Source of the DNA: Pseudonocardia pini
Lineage (GTDB): Bacteria > Actinomycetota > Actinomycetes > Mycobacteriales > Pseudonocardiaceae
DNA: 39,454 bases
NCBI RefSeq assembly: GCF_013870575.1
Contig: NZ_JACBXB010000003.1
Span: 1-39,454 of the forward strand
Reading direction: 5' to 3'
Both the position numbers and the translations under genes were made by a program. This document shows, in pieces, positions 1-7,022 of this stretch; within the stretch, counting starts at the first letter, position 1, and every line of letters begins with the position of its first letter. Under the pieces are notes generated by a model. The model saw only the letters and a list, made by a program, of their open reading frames with translations. It searched no databases and was not told the DNA's origin.

Positions 1-2
1 AC

Positions 3-557
3 CAGGCCGCCTCCCCGACCTCGCTCTTCGCCGCCCAGCCCACACACGCCGCGACCGAGGAACACCTGGCGGGCCTCGGCGTCCCGTTCACGGCCCTGCG
101 CAACGGCTTCTACGCGAGCACGATCGGCTACTACGTCGACGCCGCGCTCGACACCGGACGGCTCGCCCTCCCCGAGGACGGCCCGGTGTCCTGGACCGCA
201 CACGACGACCTGGCCGAGGCCGCCGTCGTCGCCCTCACCGAGGAGGGCGTGCTCGACGGCGTCACCGCGCCCCTGACCGCCCCCGAGATGCTGACCTTCG
301 CGGATGTCGCGGTGCTGCTCGGCGAGCTCACAGGCCGGCCTGTGGAGCGCGTGGTGGTGCCCGACGAGGAGTGGAAGGCCGCGGTGGTCGCGGCGGGTAT
401 GCCCGCCCCGGCCGCGGACTTCACGCTGGGCATCTTCCGCGCCGCCCGAGCGGGCGAGTTCGCCGTCACCGACCCTCTGCTCGAGAAGGTGGTGGGGCAC
501 CGGCCGATCGGGGTGCGCGCCATGCTGGAGGGACTCGTCGAACCCCGGGTCCGCTAA
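3..557 (+). CDS. NmrA-like NAD(P)-binding oxidoreductase, C-terminal part
   Basis: The reading frame is already open at the window edge and runs to a TAA, so the N-terminal Rossmann nucleotide-binding part lies outside the window. About 184 residues are visible. The segment LRNGFYAST, followed by WTAHDDLAEAAV and APEMLTFADVA, is typical of the second half of NmrA/QorB-type atypical short-chain dehydrogenases, which bind NAD(P)H and act as quinone reductases or redox sensors in the cytoplasm. The substrate cannot be told. The gene is chromosomal, G+C-rich like the right-hand flank, and is the last host gene before the integrated elements. Confidence 0.85.
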   Translation, partial: QAASPTSLFAAQPTHAATEEHLAGLGVPFTALRNGFYASTIGYYVDAALDTGRLALPEDGPVSWTAHDDLAEAAVVALTEEGVLDGVTAPLTAPEMLTFADVAVLLGELTGRPVERVVVPDEEWKAAVVAAGMPAPAADFTLGIFRAARAGEFAVTDPLLEKVVGHRPIGVRAMLEGLVEPRVR

Positions 558-750
558 CGGAGGGCGCCAGGCAGGGCCCGGGCTCAGGCACCCTCGGGAG
601 CCCCACTCCGCATCGGGGGGGTCGACACGGGCGGGTCTCTCCGCAGCCGGGGAGCGGTTCAGGGCACATGCTCCCCGTCGACGGACGCCCAGCATGACAG
701 AAGAAGAAGGTCAAGAGGGGCGGTGGGGCATTGTGGTCCCGACCATGCCG

Positions 751-813
751 CTGACCTGGCGGAAGCGGAGGGATTCGAACCCCCGGACCCTTTCGGGACT
801 CTCGCTTTCAAGG
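751..813 (-). repeat. Outer left attachment site (tRNA-Ser 3' half)
   Basis: These 63 bases are identical to 22705-22767, the 3' half of the intact tRNA-Ser gene, from the encoded CCA back to the anticodon loop. Similarity to the tRNA stops at the anticodon loop, and from there on the sequence resembles the left end of element A. This is the arrangement left when a tyrosine integrase inserts DNA into a tRNA gene and rebuilds its 3' end. The crossover lies somewhere inside the identity block and cannot be placed exactly. Confidence 0.9.
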
Positions 814-907
814 TGTGCTGCGCCGCTGGTCAGGCGGCATTCTGGCAGCTCAGCCGTTCATCGGGGTACAGGCTCGGACGGGCTGAGCGGACTGGGTTGC
901 GACACGC

Positions 908-927
908 GTTGCTGTCAGGTTGCTGTC
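908..927 (+). promoter_or_regulatory. Candidate integrase/excisionase arm-type sites, left end of B
   Basis: Two adjacent copies of GTTGCTGTC(A) start at 908 and 919. The same 10-mer, GTTGCTGTCA, recurs at 5173, 5381, 22641 and 22654, always within about 110 bases of an attachment core. That distribution fits arm-type binding sites of a tyrosine integrase or sites for its excisionase. Binding is inferred. Confidence 0.5.
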
Positions 928-965
928 CCCCGGCGTGGCCCCGCCACGCCCTCACACTGCCCTCC

Positions 966-1143
966 GAGCGCCGTCCCGTCGACCTGGCGCAGCCCGACCG
1001 CCCGTCCGCTCGTGGGCGGCCCTCGACGCAGCCGCCGGCCGACCTACGCCAGCTCCGCCCACGAGTGGACGGGTGGTAGCCCTCGGGGAGGTCGTCGGGA
1101 CGGCGCGGGCCACCGTCCTGTTGATCTGCCCGCCGGCGAGGGC
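966..1143 (+). repeat. 178-bp structured repeat, copy 1
   Basis: Outer stem: GCGCCGTCCCGTCGACCT (968-985) pairs with 1089-1106 with one mismatch. Inner stem: 998-1019 pairs with 1055-1076 over 22 positions with no mismatch and two G-T wobbles. The tail holds GCGGGC and GCCCGC around a conserved loop containing CTGTTGATCT. Copy 2 at 6687-6864 has the same length, the same stem positions and a diverged but still paired inner stem. It lies about 165 bases before the NACHT start. It could be a structured RNA, a single-strand origin or DNA hairpin for rolling-circle replication or transfer, or a cargo boundary. Confidence 0.85.
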
Positions 1144-1308
1144 TCGTGCACTACCAAGTTGGAAACGGCGCACAACTAGCGGAACCTCGAAATGTCCGCG
1201 CACACCCATATACCAGTACGGCACCGCCTGGAGACCTAGTCGATCCCCGATCAATACGATAGCTTAGTTGCTGATACCAGGTCGCCCTCCTGACTGTGAG
1301 GCACGCAC
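1144..1308 (+). promoter_or_regulatory. Upstream region of the NACHT gene
   Basis: This stretch is A+T-richer than its surroundings and unlike the matching interval behind repeat copy 2. TACGAT at 1255-1260 is the best -10 candidate; no convincing -35 is visible. No strong Shine-Dalgarno sequence precedes the GTG at 1309. If this promoter is right, the structured repeat upstream is outside the NACHT transcript. Confidence 0.3.
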
Positions 1309-4300
1309 GTGGCAACTCCAGTTGAGACTGCCCTCTTGAGGATCGCTACAGCGATCGCCACTCAGGTTGGCAAGAATTTGCTCGCTGGACGTCTATCGAG
1401 AGCAGAACGCTCGATGACACTTTTTGAGCTTGCAACGAAGCGCGAGCTTGGCTTGAAAGCATGGCGAAGACTCGATGGGCAGCTATTCCAGTTGACCAAC
1501 GTAATAATGGAGCGTCTTGAGCCATTCGTCGAAGTAGAGTTCGCAAGGTTGCCCGAGAATGAAAGACTCGCCGCGCTCGACGGTGTTGCCGATGTCCTTG
1601 AGTCAAGACATTTTTCGGACGATGCCGTCCTTACTGCGAACCTCGACGAGAACGCCATAATTGCGTCTCTGTCCAAAATTGTATTCGAAACGAAAGCCAA
1701 CCACCTGTTGTCAGTCGACGCTCAGGAGTACTTCGACTTAATCCTCCGCGAGACAGTTGCACACCTTGCTGAGATCGCCATCACTCTACCGAGCTTTCAA
1801 GGGCGAACACTTAAAGAGCTGCTCGCGCGAGACTCTGAAATAATCTCGCTCCTTCGTGAAGTCCTGGAGAGGATGCCACGACGCGAGTCCCGCCGAGCAC
1901 TAACTCGAAGTCAGGAATTCAAGCTTACGTTCGACCGCGAGATGACTCGGTTCCTGGATCGAGTCGAGATCTTTGGAGTCACACAGTTCGGACCCAGTAG
2001 GAAGTATTCACTGAATATTGCATATATCGGCCTCACTCTCGACGCAAAAGTTGAGAGTGAGACCGATACAGCAGCGAAAGCACCTGGCCAAGTTGTCGAG
2101 TTGGGCCACGAGACCAATATCGAGAACGCGGTGGCATCGTGTCAGTATCTATACATTCGCGGGGAGGCAGGGTCCGGAAAGACTACGCTTCTAAGATGGC
2201 TAGCGCTTCAGAGCGTTACGAAGTCTCATACGAGGCAACTATACCATTGGAACAAGGTTACGCCTTTCTTGGTCGAGCTCCGAAGGTTCGCAAAGTCAGA
2301 CCTTCCAGGGCCACAAGAACTCCTCAAGAGCCTTCCTCGACATGTATCAGATCGATCGCCGGACGGCTGGGTTCACGACGTCCTCGAGTCGGGGAGTGGA
2401 GCGATATTACTTGACGGGGTCGACGAATTTCCTGCCGACCGTCGGCCAAGTCTAAGGAGGTGGATCGAATCAGTAGCTGAGTCCTACCCAGGCATTCCAA
2501 TCGTAGTGACATCTCGCCCGTCGGCCACTCCAAGTGATTGGCTAAACAGCTTAAGTTTCGTCTCAGCCGACCTTCTACCAATGTCCCGTGCGCACGTCGC
2601 ATCCTTTGTCTCGCATTGGCACTCCGCCATTTCTCGGGAGGATCCTGACGAGCATGCAATAGAGAAAGCAGACGCATTCCGTCGTTCCATGCTGGCCGCT
2701 TTGACGAGAAGCCATCCCCTACGCCAATTGGCCTCGAACCCGCTGCTGTGCGCCTTACTTTGCGCGCTCAATTGGGAGCGTCGGCAGCAGCTTCCAAAAA
2801 GTCGAATCTCCATATATAGAACCGCGCTTGAGATGCTCCTCTATCGACGCGACCACGAGAGGACAGTCGCGTACGATGCGCCTCCAATGGCTGAAGTCGG
2901 CATGCAGTACGAAGACATGATTACTGTTCTTGGCGCACTAGCCTATTGGTTTACCTTGACCGGCCAAGCCGACGCTGACGAGCGTCGAGTTGTAGCCAAG
3001 GTTGGCAAGACAATCAAAGAGATGCCTGGCCTTGATCTGACCGGAGAGGAAGCGTATAGAGCGCTGCTTGCGCGCTCAGGTGTCCTAAGAGAACCAACGC
3101 CCGGCAGGGTGGACTTTATTCATAAGAGCTTTCAGGAATATCTTGCGGCGATACGCTGTCTAGAAGAGGACTCCATCGAGGAGCTGCTCAAGAATTCGAC
3201 GCGTGACTCATACCGCGAGGTTATTGTCATGGCTTGCGGATGCGCCCGACCCAAGGAAGCGGAGGCTATAATAGGACAGCTTCTGACTCAATCTTCGAAA
3301 GCACGAATCTCGAAGGCACGGAAGTCTTACCTGCATCTCTTGGCAGTCAGCTGTCTCGAAGTGACGAAGGAGTACAGTATTGAGCTAAAGGCTCGCGTAT
3401 ACGACAACGTTGCTTCATTGACCCCGCCATCATCCCTTCAGAGTGCGCGTGTTCTCGCCACTTTGGGTGACGATGTATTCAAAATATTGCCGACCGACGT
3501 CCGGTCGTTAAGCGAGCGGACGGCCATAGCGACGCTCAATTGTGCCGCGATCGCTGGTTCTCCTCCCAGCAACGCCATCTTTCAAAACGCGGCACTTGAT
3601 ACTCGGGCGTCGATACGCAAAGCTCTCCTTAGCCTCTGGGGTCTATTTGATCCGACAGATTATGCATGCACTGTCCTAAATCGAGCCGAAGGCCACGAGT
3701 GGCGTCTACAGGTGTCCGACCCTTACGTGTTAGGCGGACTGTCGTCAGTGAAGAAGATCAAGAGCCTGGAGTGCTCGTTCAGTGGACCAATTGGAGGAGA
3801 AGAGCTCGAGCCTCTAGACGCGTCACGCGCGCTCGTTTCTTTAGCCATACGAGATAACCCTAGGATCGTGAGCCTTCAGCTAATTCCCCACATGAGCCGA
3901 CTGCGAGGTCTCCGTCTAGTCAACTGCCCCAATCTTCAATTGATCGAGGGTCTAGCACAGGCGCGCTACCTCTCCGTCCTTGAGATCGACGGTATACCAG
4001 TTGAGCTATCTTCAGACAGTATCGAGAACTTCGTCAATCTACGAAGTCTTCGCATCCATGATTCACTTGCTCTGGCTAGTCCGAGAATATTACGGAACTT
4101 TGGGCGGCTCCAGCGGCTAGACCTAGGCGGCAGGTGCGGGGTGGGTTCAACAGGTTCGCTCGGCTATAGTTCTTCCTTGGGCACGCTAATCCTGTCGCGA
4201 TGCCTCGAGTTACGCCAGGTTAACGGACTTGGGTCGCTAACAAAGCTGCAGCGTCTCGTGGTTCGAGACTGCCCGGAGCTTGAGAGTCTATGGGGGATCG

Positions 4301-4689
4301 CAGACGCGGCTGATTCTCTCAGCGAGCTCACAATTTCCGACGTAGAACACCTTCCCGACTTCCGCTTCATCGGGACACTACGGAACCTTCGTTCACTTCG
4401 GCTTGAGCGCTGCACTATTGATCGGCTTGACTCCCTGCTCAATCTTAATCAACTCGAGGTATTGCATATTGAAGAATGCACGGTCGAGAATGTTGTTGAT
4501 TTGAGCCCATTAACTCGCAGAGGTGTTGAGATCCGGGGATTGTCACCCGACGGACAGCCCATTTCAGCGCATTCTGTGCTGCACGATCTGGGCGATACAG
4601 CTGACCATCTCGACATCGAGGGATACCTATTTGAGGACCAGAATTTGGAGATTGATATCCTTCTAGAGGAGTTCGGGATCGATGACTGA
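1309..4689 (+). CDS. NACHT-domain STAND NTPase with C-terminal leucine-rich repeats (bNACHT-type defence protein)
   Basis: The protein has 1126 residues, GTG start. Residues 1-270 are a mostly helical region without an obvious enzyme motif, resembling helical N-terminal domains of bacterial NACHT proteins. The NTPase follows: Walker A GEAGSGKTT with K291, then Walker B AILLDGVDEF with D369, D372 and E373. A winged-helix/helical part contains FIHKSFQEYLAA near residue 605. Residues about 838-1075 are leucine-rich repeats (for example LRGLRLVNCPNL, LQRLVVRDCPEL, LRSLRLERCTI), giving a sensor-like C terminus. Bacterial NACHT proteins of this architecture act as anti-phage NLR-like sensors; what this one detects and how it kills are unknown. 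Base composition is near half G+C by eye, far below the flanks, so it is recently acquired. It is the only gene of element B. Confidence 0.85.
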   Translation: MATPVETALLRIATAIATQVGKNLLAGRLSRAERSMTLFELATKRELGLKAWRRLDGQLFQLTNVIMERLEPFVEVEFARLPENERLAALDGVADVLESRHFSDDAVLTANLDENAIIASLSKIVFETKANHLLSVDAQEYFDLILRETVAHLAEIAITLPSFQGRTLKELLARDSEIISLLREVLERMPRRESRRALTRSQEFKLTFDREMTRFLDRVEIFGVTQFGPSRKYSLNIAYIGLTLDAKVESETDTAAKAPGQVVELGHETNIENAVASCQYLYIRGEAGSGKTTLLRWLALQSVTKSHTRQLYHWNKVTPFLVELRRFAKSDLPGPQELLKSLPRHVSDRSPDGWVHDVLESGSGAILLDGVDEFPADRRPSLRRWIESVAESYPGIPIVVTSRPSATPSDWLNSLSFVSADLLPMSRAHVASFVSHWHSAISREDPDEHAIEKADAFRRSMLAALTRSHPLRQLASNPLLCALLCALNWERRQQLPKSRISIYRTALEMLLYRRDHERTVAYDAPPMAEVGMQYEDMITVLGALAYWFTLTGQADADERRVVAKVGKTIKEMPGLDLTGEEAYRALLARSGVLREPTPGRVDFIHKSFQEYLAAIRCLEEDSIEELLKNSTRDSYREVIVMACGCARPKEAEAIIGQLLTQSSKARISKARKSYLHLLAVSCLEVTKEYSIELKARVYDNVASLTPPSSLQSARVLATLGDDVFKILPTDVRSLSERTAIATLNCAAIAGSPPSNAIFQNAALDTRASIRKALLSLWGLFDPTDYACTVLNRAEGHEWRLQVSDPYVLGGLSSVKKIKSLECSFSGPIGGEELEPLDASRALVSLAIRDNPRIVSLQLIPHMSRLRGLRLVNCPNLQLIEGLAQARYLSVLEIDGIPVELSSDSIENFVNLRSLRIHDSLALASPRILRNFGRLQRLDLGGRCGVGSTGSLGYSSSLGTLILSRCLELRQVNGLGSLTKLQRLVVRDCPELESLWGIADAADSLSELTISDVEHLPDFRFIGTLRNLRSLRLERCTIDRLDSLLNLNQLEVLHIEECTVENVVDLSPLTRRGVEIRGLSPDGQPISAHSVLHDLGDTADHLDIEGYLFEDQNLEIDILLEEFGIDD

Positions 4690-4716
4690 GCTTAAACTGG
4701 CCATCACCTGAGGTGC

Positions 4717-4784
4717 GTGGGGCCGGAGGGGACCGGCCGAAGGCCGCAGCCCCGCCGGACGCGCCGAAGGCGCTCTTGATCAGG
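4717..4784 (+). repeat. Hairpin repeat, copy 1 (right side of cargo)
   Basis: Outer stem GGGGC (4719-4723) pairs with GCCCC (4749-4753) around hairpin CGGCC-GAA-GGCCG (4734-4746). A second hairpin GCGCC-GAA-GGCGC (4761-4773) follows, then CTTGATCAGG. Copy 2 at 10467-10526 shares GGGGACCGGCCG, AGGCCGCA and the CTTGATCAGG tail. There is no T-tract, so it is not a standard terminator, although it could end the NACHT transcript 28 bases after its stop. Confidence 0.7.
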
Positions 4785-5223
4785 CCTGAGTCAGGACAAC
4801 TCGTCGGTAACTTGTCGACGGCAACGTTCTGACCTGCACTTCGTTCCCGCGGCCAGTCGCGAGATGGACACTAAGAATTCGCCCGGCAGGCGTCCGTGCA
4901 AGCGGTTCGAGGCCGGTCAGCGAGCATCCTCCTGGGCTGGCCGTCGGGTGAGCCATCTCGGTATCCGCAGGTCACAAGCTCGCATCGCTCCACATAGGAT
5001 CGATTGCGGTCGTGTCTGTGGTCAAGGAGAGGGGTAAGGGCGCAGGGCGGGTTACTAATCGGCGTCCCGACTCAGGTCTGAGCCGCTCATCGACCTACCC
5101 TCGCCTGCCGGTGTCCTCCCGCAACGTTGATCAGCAGAGATCACTGGACGTGACGAGTGCTGTCGAAGACGGGTTGCTGTCAACAACTCGGCGCGAGAGA
5201 CGTGAAGACTAGTGATCATGCCT
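4785..5223. other. Right end of element B, no gene seen
   Basis: No reading frame here has plausible coding character. The last 55 bases, with GTTGCTGTCA at 5173 and AGTGATCATGCCTCTGACC next to the att core, match the right end of element A just before its tRNA copy. Confidence 0.6.
5173..5182 (+). promoter_or_regulatory. Candidate arm-type site, right end of B
   Basis: One copy of GTTGCTGTCA, about 40 bases from the inner att core. In the homologous right end of element A the motif is doubled (22641 and 22654). Confidence 0.45.
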
Positions 5224-5285
5224 CTGACCTGGCGGAAGCGGAGGGATTCGAGCCCCCGGTCACTTTCGTGACGCTCCTTTCAAGG
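5224..5285 (-). repeat. Inner attachment site between elements B and A
   Basis: This is a diverged copy of the tRNA-Ser 3' half. The acceptor and T-arm part is kept (GGCGGAAGCGGAGGGATTCG), but the variable arm and anticodon stem differ from the outer copies by several bases and one deletion. The tRNA 5' half is absent, so it is not a tRNA gene. It marks the junction of the two elements. Confidence 0.85.
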
Positions 5286-5380
5286 TGCGCTGGGCCGCTG
5301 GTCAAGGCGGCGTTCTGGCTGCTCAGCCGTTCATCGGCGTTCGGCTCGGGACGGGCTGAGTGGACCGGGTTGCGGCACGG

Positions 5381-5390
5381 GTTGCTGTCA
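5381..5390 (+). promoter_or_regulatory. Candidate arm-type site, left end of A
   Basis: One copy of GTTGCTGTCA, at the position that corresponds to 908 in element B. The preceding bases also match, including the inverted pair CTCAGCC and GGCTGAG. Confidence 0.45.
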
Positions 5391-5444
5391 GTTGCCACGG
5401 GCCGGTCGAACGGGGCACCCATCGTTCGGCGCAGAGATCAAGAC

Positions 5445-5990
5445 TCAGCAGCTCTCCCGCGAGCCTTCCGCGCGGAGCCGATCAGCGGTGACCTCTGCGT
5501 CGACGGTGACAGGCTCCGACATGCTGACACTTTTGATCTCGCCGTGGAGCGCCTCGATGTGCCGAACAAACTCCTCGGCGTACATGAATCGAATTTCCGG
5601 CCAAATCTGGCGCGCCTCGGGGTTGCACGCGTCCTGCTTGACAACGTCAATCCAGCCATGCCAGCTTTCGTCGCTGATAAAGCCGCGAAGATTGCCTATA
5701 AAAAGGGCCTCGTCTGAGATCAGTTTCTGAATTATGAAGTACCTCCGCCGATTATCCTGCTCGTCACGGCCTTCGCAGCCACGAGTGCGAAGGTGCCACG
5801 CCATCAAATCTGGGTTGGCGTAGAGGATCTGATGGCGTGCCTCAGCCTGCCCAGCCGTGAGGGCAGCCTCTGTGGTTTGCTGTAGCGACTTGGTCTGGCG
5901 GCGTGCGAGTAAGACTTGGTACGTGCTGACAAGTAGCGCGAGCAGAACGACCACAAGCGAGGCGATCTGCACCCAGACGGGCGAGTCCAC
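5445..5990 (-). CDS. Membrane-anchored hypothetical protein (DUF4760/DUF6082-like)
   Basis: It has 181 residues and a GTG start. One N-terminal membrane helix (residues 5-29, WVQIASLVVVLLALLVSTYQ) is followed by a basic stretch and a helical cytoplasmic domain with YANPDLMAWH, LISDEALFIGN and RFMYAEEFVRHI. The layout matches single-helix DUF4760 or DUF6082 proteins, families of unknown function common in actinobacteria. It is divergent from the next gene, whose product has the same layout, so the two may work together. G+C is lower than in the host genes. The catalytic role, if any, is unknown. Confidence 0.6.
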   Translation of the reverse strand: MDSPVWVQIASLVVVLLALLVSTYQVLLARRQTKSLQQTTEAALTAGQAEARHQILYANPDLMAWHLRTRGCEGRDEQDNRRRYFIIQKLISDEALFIGNLRGFISDESWHGWIDVVKQDACNPEARQIWPEIRFMYAEEFVRHIEALHGEIKSVSMSEPVTVDAEVTADRLRAEGSRESC

Positions 5991-6164
5991 GGTTTACCCT
6001 TCCAACGAGCGGGGAGCGTCATCCGCTACTCGGAACAACGTCACGCATCGTTAGCAGCCTCGATTGCGCGCGTGGCGGAACTTGCCTCCTCAAGGCGACC
6101 CACCGGTGGTCCTCGATCGCCAGGAGGCGCGCACACTTCGAGACAACCTCAAGGAGGAGCTTGA

Positions 6165-6770
6165 ATGCAGGAGACAGTTGCCCTGCCAGCCCTTATCGTT
6201 GCCTTCTTGGCCCTAGCAGTCTCAGGCTACCTAGCATACCGACAAGCATCCTTGATGCGGTTATCGAATCAATTGCCACTCCTCATCGACTTGATTCGCG
6301 AGCTTCGCTCAACTGAATTCCTAGAGCGCGAGAGGTTCGTCAATTCTGAACTTAAAGGCTACGACCCAGGACTTGGCTACGCTGACTTACCTGAGGAAGC
6401 AGCAGACAATCTTCAGCACGTGAAGTCTCTCTTCGACTCGATTGGCGCATTGGTCGCCTTCAAAGTCATCGACGAGAGAGCTGCGATCTCCATCTTTGGC
6501 TTCCGTGCCAAGCGTGCTTGGGCTTCAATGCAGCCTTTTGTCGAAGTTGAGCGCGGCAAGCGAGCAGGCAATTATGGACCATACTTTGAGCACTTTGTGT
6601 GCCTCATCGAGGAGACGCCACCAGAGAAGATCACCAAGGACCTCCGGCTTAGGAGACTCCCCGCCAGCGTGAGCAAGCCACGCGAAGAGCGCCGTCCCGT
6701 CGACCTGGCGCAGCCCAACCACGCGGCCGCCCGTGGGCGGCCCGACACGCCACCTCCGGCCGACTTCTGA
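6165..6770 (+). CDS. Membrane-anchored DUF4760-like protein whose 3' end reads into a repeat
   Basis: It has 201 residues and an ATG start behind the strong ribosome site AAGGAGG. The N-terminal membrane helix (residues 7-25, LPALIVAFLALAVSGYLAY) is followed by a helical domain with LIDLIRELRSTEF, LFDSIGALVAFKVIDERA and YGPYFEHFVCLIEE, as in DUF4760. From residue 175 the frame is encoded by structured repeat copy 2, so the last 27 residues (starting EERRPVDLAQP) are unlikely to be the original tail. The gene may have been cut when the repeat and its cargo arrived. Function unknown; it may form a pair with the divergent membrane protein upstream. Confidence 0.6.
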   Translation: MQETVALPALIVAFLALAVSGYLAYRQASLMRLSNQLPLLIDLIRELRSTEFLERERFVNSELKGYDPGLGYADLPEEAADNLQHVKSLFDSIGALVAFKVIDERAAISIFGFRAKRAWASMQPFVEVERGKRAGNYGPYFEHFVCLIEETPPEKITKDLRLRRLPASVSKPREERRPVDLAQPNHAAARGRPDTPPPADF

Positions 6771-6864
6771 CGCGCCGCCCGCGGGTGGCCGTGTGGTAGC
6801 CCTCGTGGAGGTCGTCGGGACGGCGCGGGCCACCATCCTGTTGATCTGCCCGCCCGGCGAGGGC
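6687..6864 (+). repeat. 178-bp structured repeat, copy 2
   Basis: Outer stem 6689-6706 with 6809-6826 is identical to copy 1. Inner stem 6719-6741 with 6774-6796 forms 23 pairs, three of them wobbles. Against copy 1, stem positions 8 (T-A to G-C) and 13 (T-A to C-G) change on both strands, and position 5 changes from C-G to G-T; single-strand changes at positions 3 and 16 also keep pairing. The loop between the inner arms is poorly conserved. It lies 158 bases before the methyltransferase start. Confidence 0.85.
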
Positions 6865-6867
6865 ACG

Positions 6868-6936
6868 TCTGTGGACAACTGCCCGCAGCAGTCCAGAACT
6901 GTCGGTGCTCTCAAGCATGGTGATCATGTCCACAGA
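6868..6936. promoter_or_regulatory. 10-bp inverted repeat before the methyltransferase gene
   Basis: TCTGTGGACA (6868-6877) is repeated inverted as TGTCCACAGA (6927-6936), a perfect match 49 bases apart. It lies upstream of the likely promoter and could bind a dimeric regulator. No controller protein gene is seen near the restriction-modification genes, so a role is only suggested. Confidence 0.35.
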
Positions 6937-6987
6937 CCCACAGCTCAGCAGCAGCGCGGCGCCGGCCGCGGCCCCAGCCCCGACTTG

Positions 6988-7014
6988 TAGGCTGGCTGAG
7001 CACGCCGAAAGGAG
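6988..7014 (+). promoter_or_regulatory. Promoter -10 and ribosome site of the methyltransferase
   Basis: TAGGCT at 6988-6993 is a plausible -10 hexamer, followed by AAAGGAG at 7008-7014, eight bases before the ATG. The promoter lies downstream of the structured repeat. Confidence 0.45.
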
Positions 7015-7022
7015 ATCTGAGC

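Larger units (their letters stand above)
751..5285. mobile_element. Element B: integrase-less satellite / cis-mobilisable element with NACHT cargo
   Basis: It is bounded by tRNA-Ser 3'-half copies at 751-813 and 5224-5285. About 105 bases inside the left end (812-917) resemble the left end of element A (5284-5390). About 60 bases before the right att resemble the right end of A. Inside are a 178-bp structured repeat, one NACHT gene and a hairpin repeat. No recombinase, excisionase, replication or transfer gene is present in 4.5 kb. The shared ends suggest that the integrase of element A, or of a relative, can act on it, as in known cis-mobilisable elements (CIMEs). It could instead be a deletion remnant of a complete element. 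Confidence 0.7.

Noticed and set aside
966-1143. Retron msr-msd or riboswitch controlling the NACHT gene
   Set aside because: No reverse transcriptase gene exists in either element, and the likely promoters of the downstream genes lie after the repeat.
5012-5212. 66-codon plus-strand frame near the right end of element B
   Set aside because: No ribosome site, polar low-complexity sequence, and the end overlaps element-end sequence shared with A.
5224-5285. A second tRNA-Ser gene
   Set aside because: Only the 3' half is present; the D-arm and 5' acceptor strand are missing.
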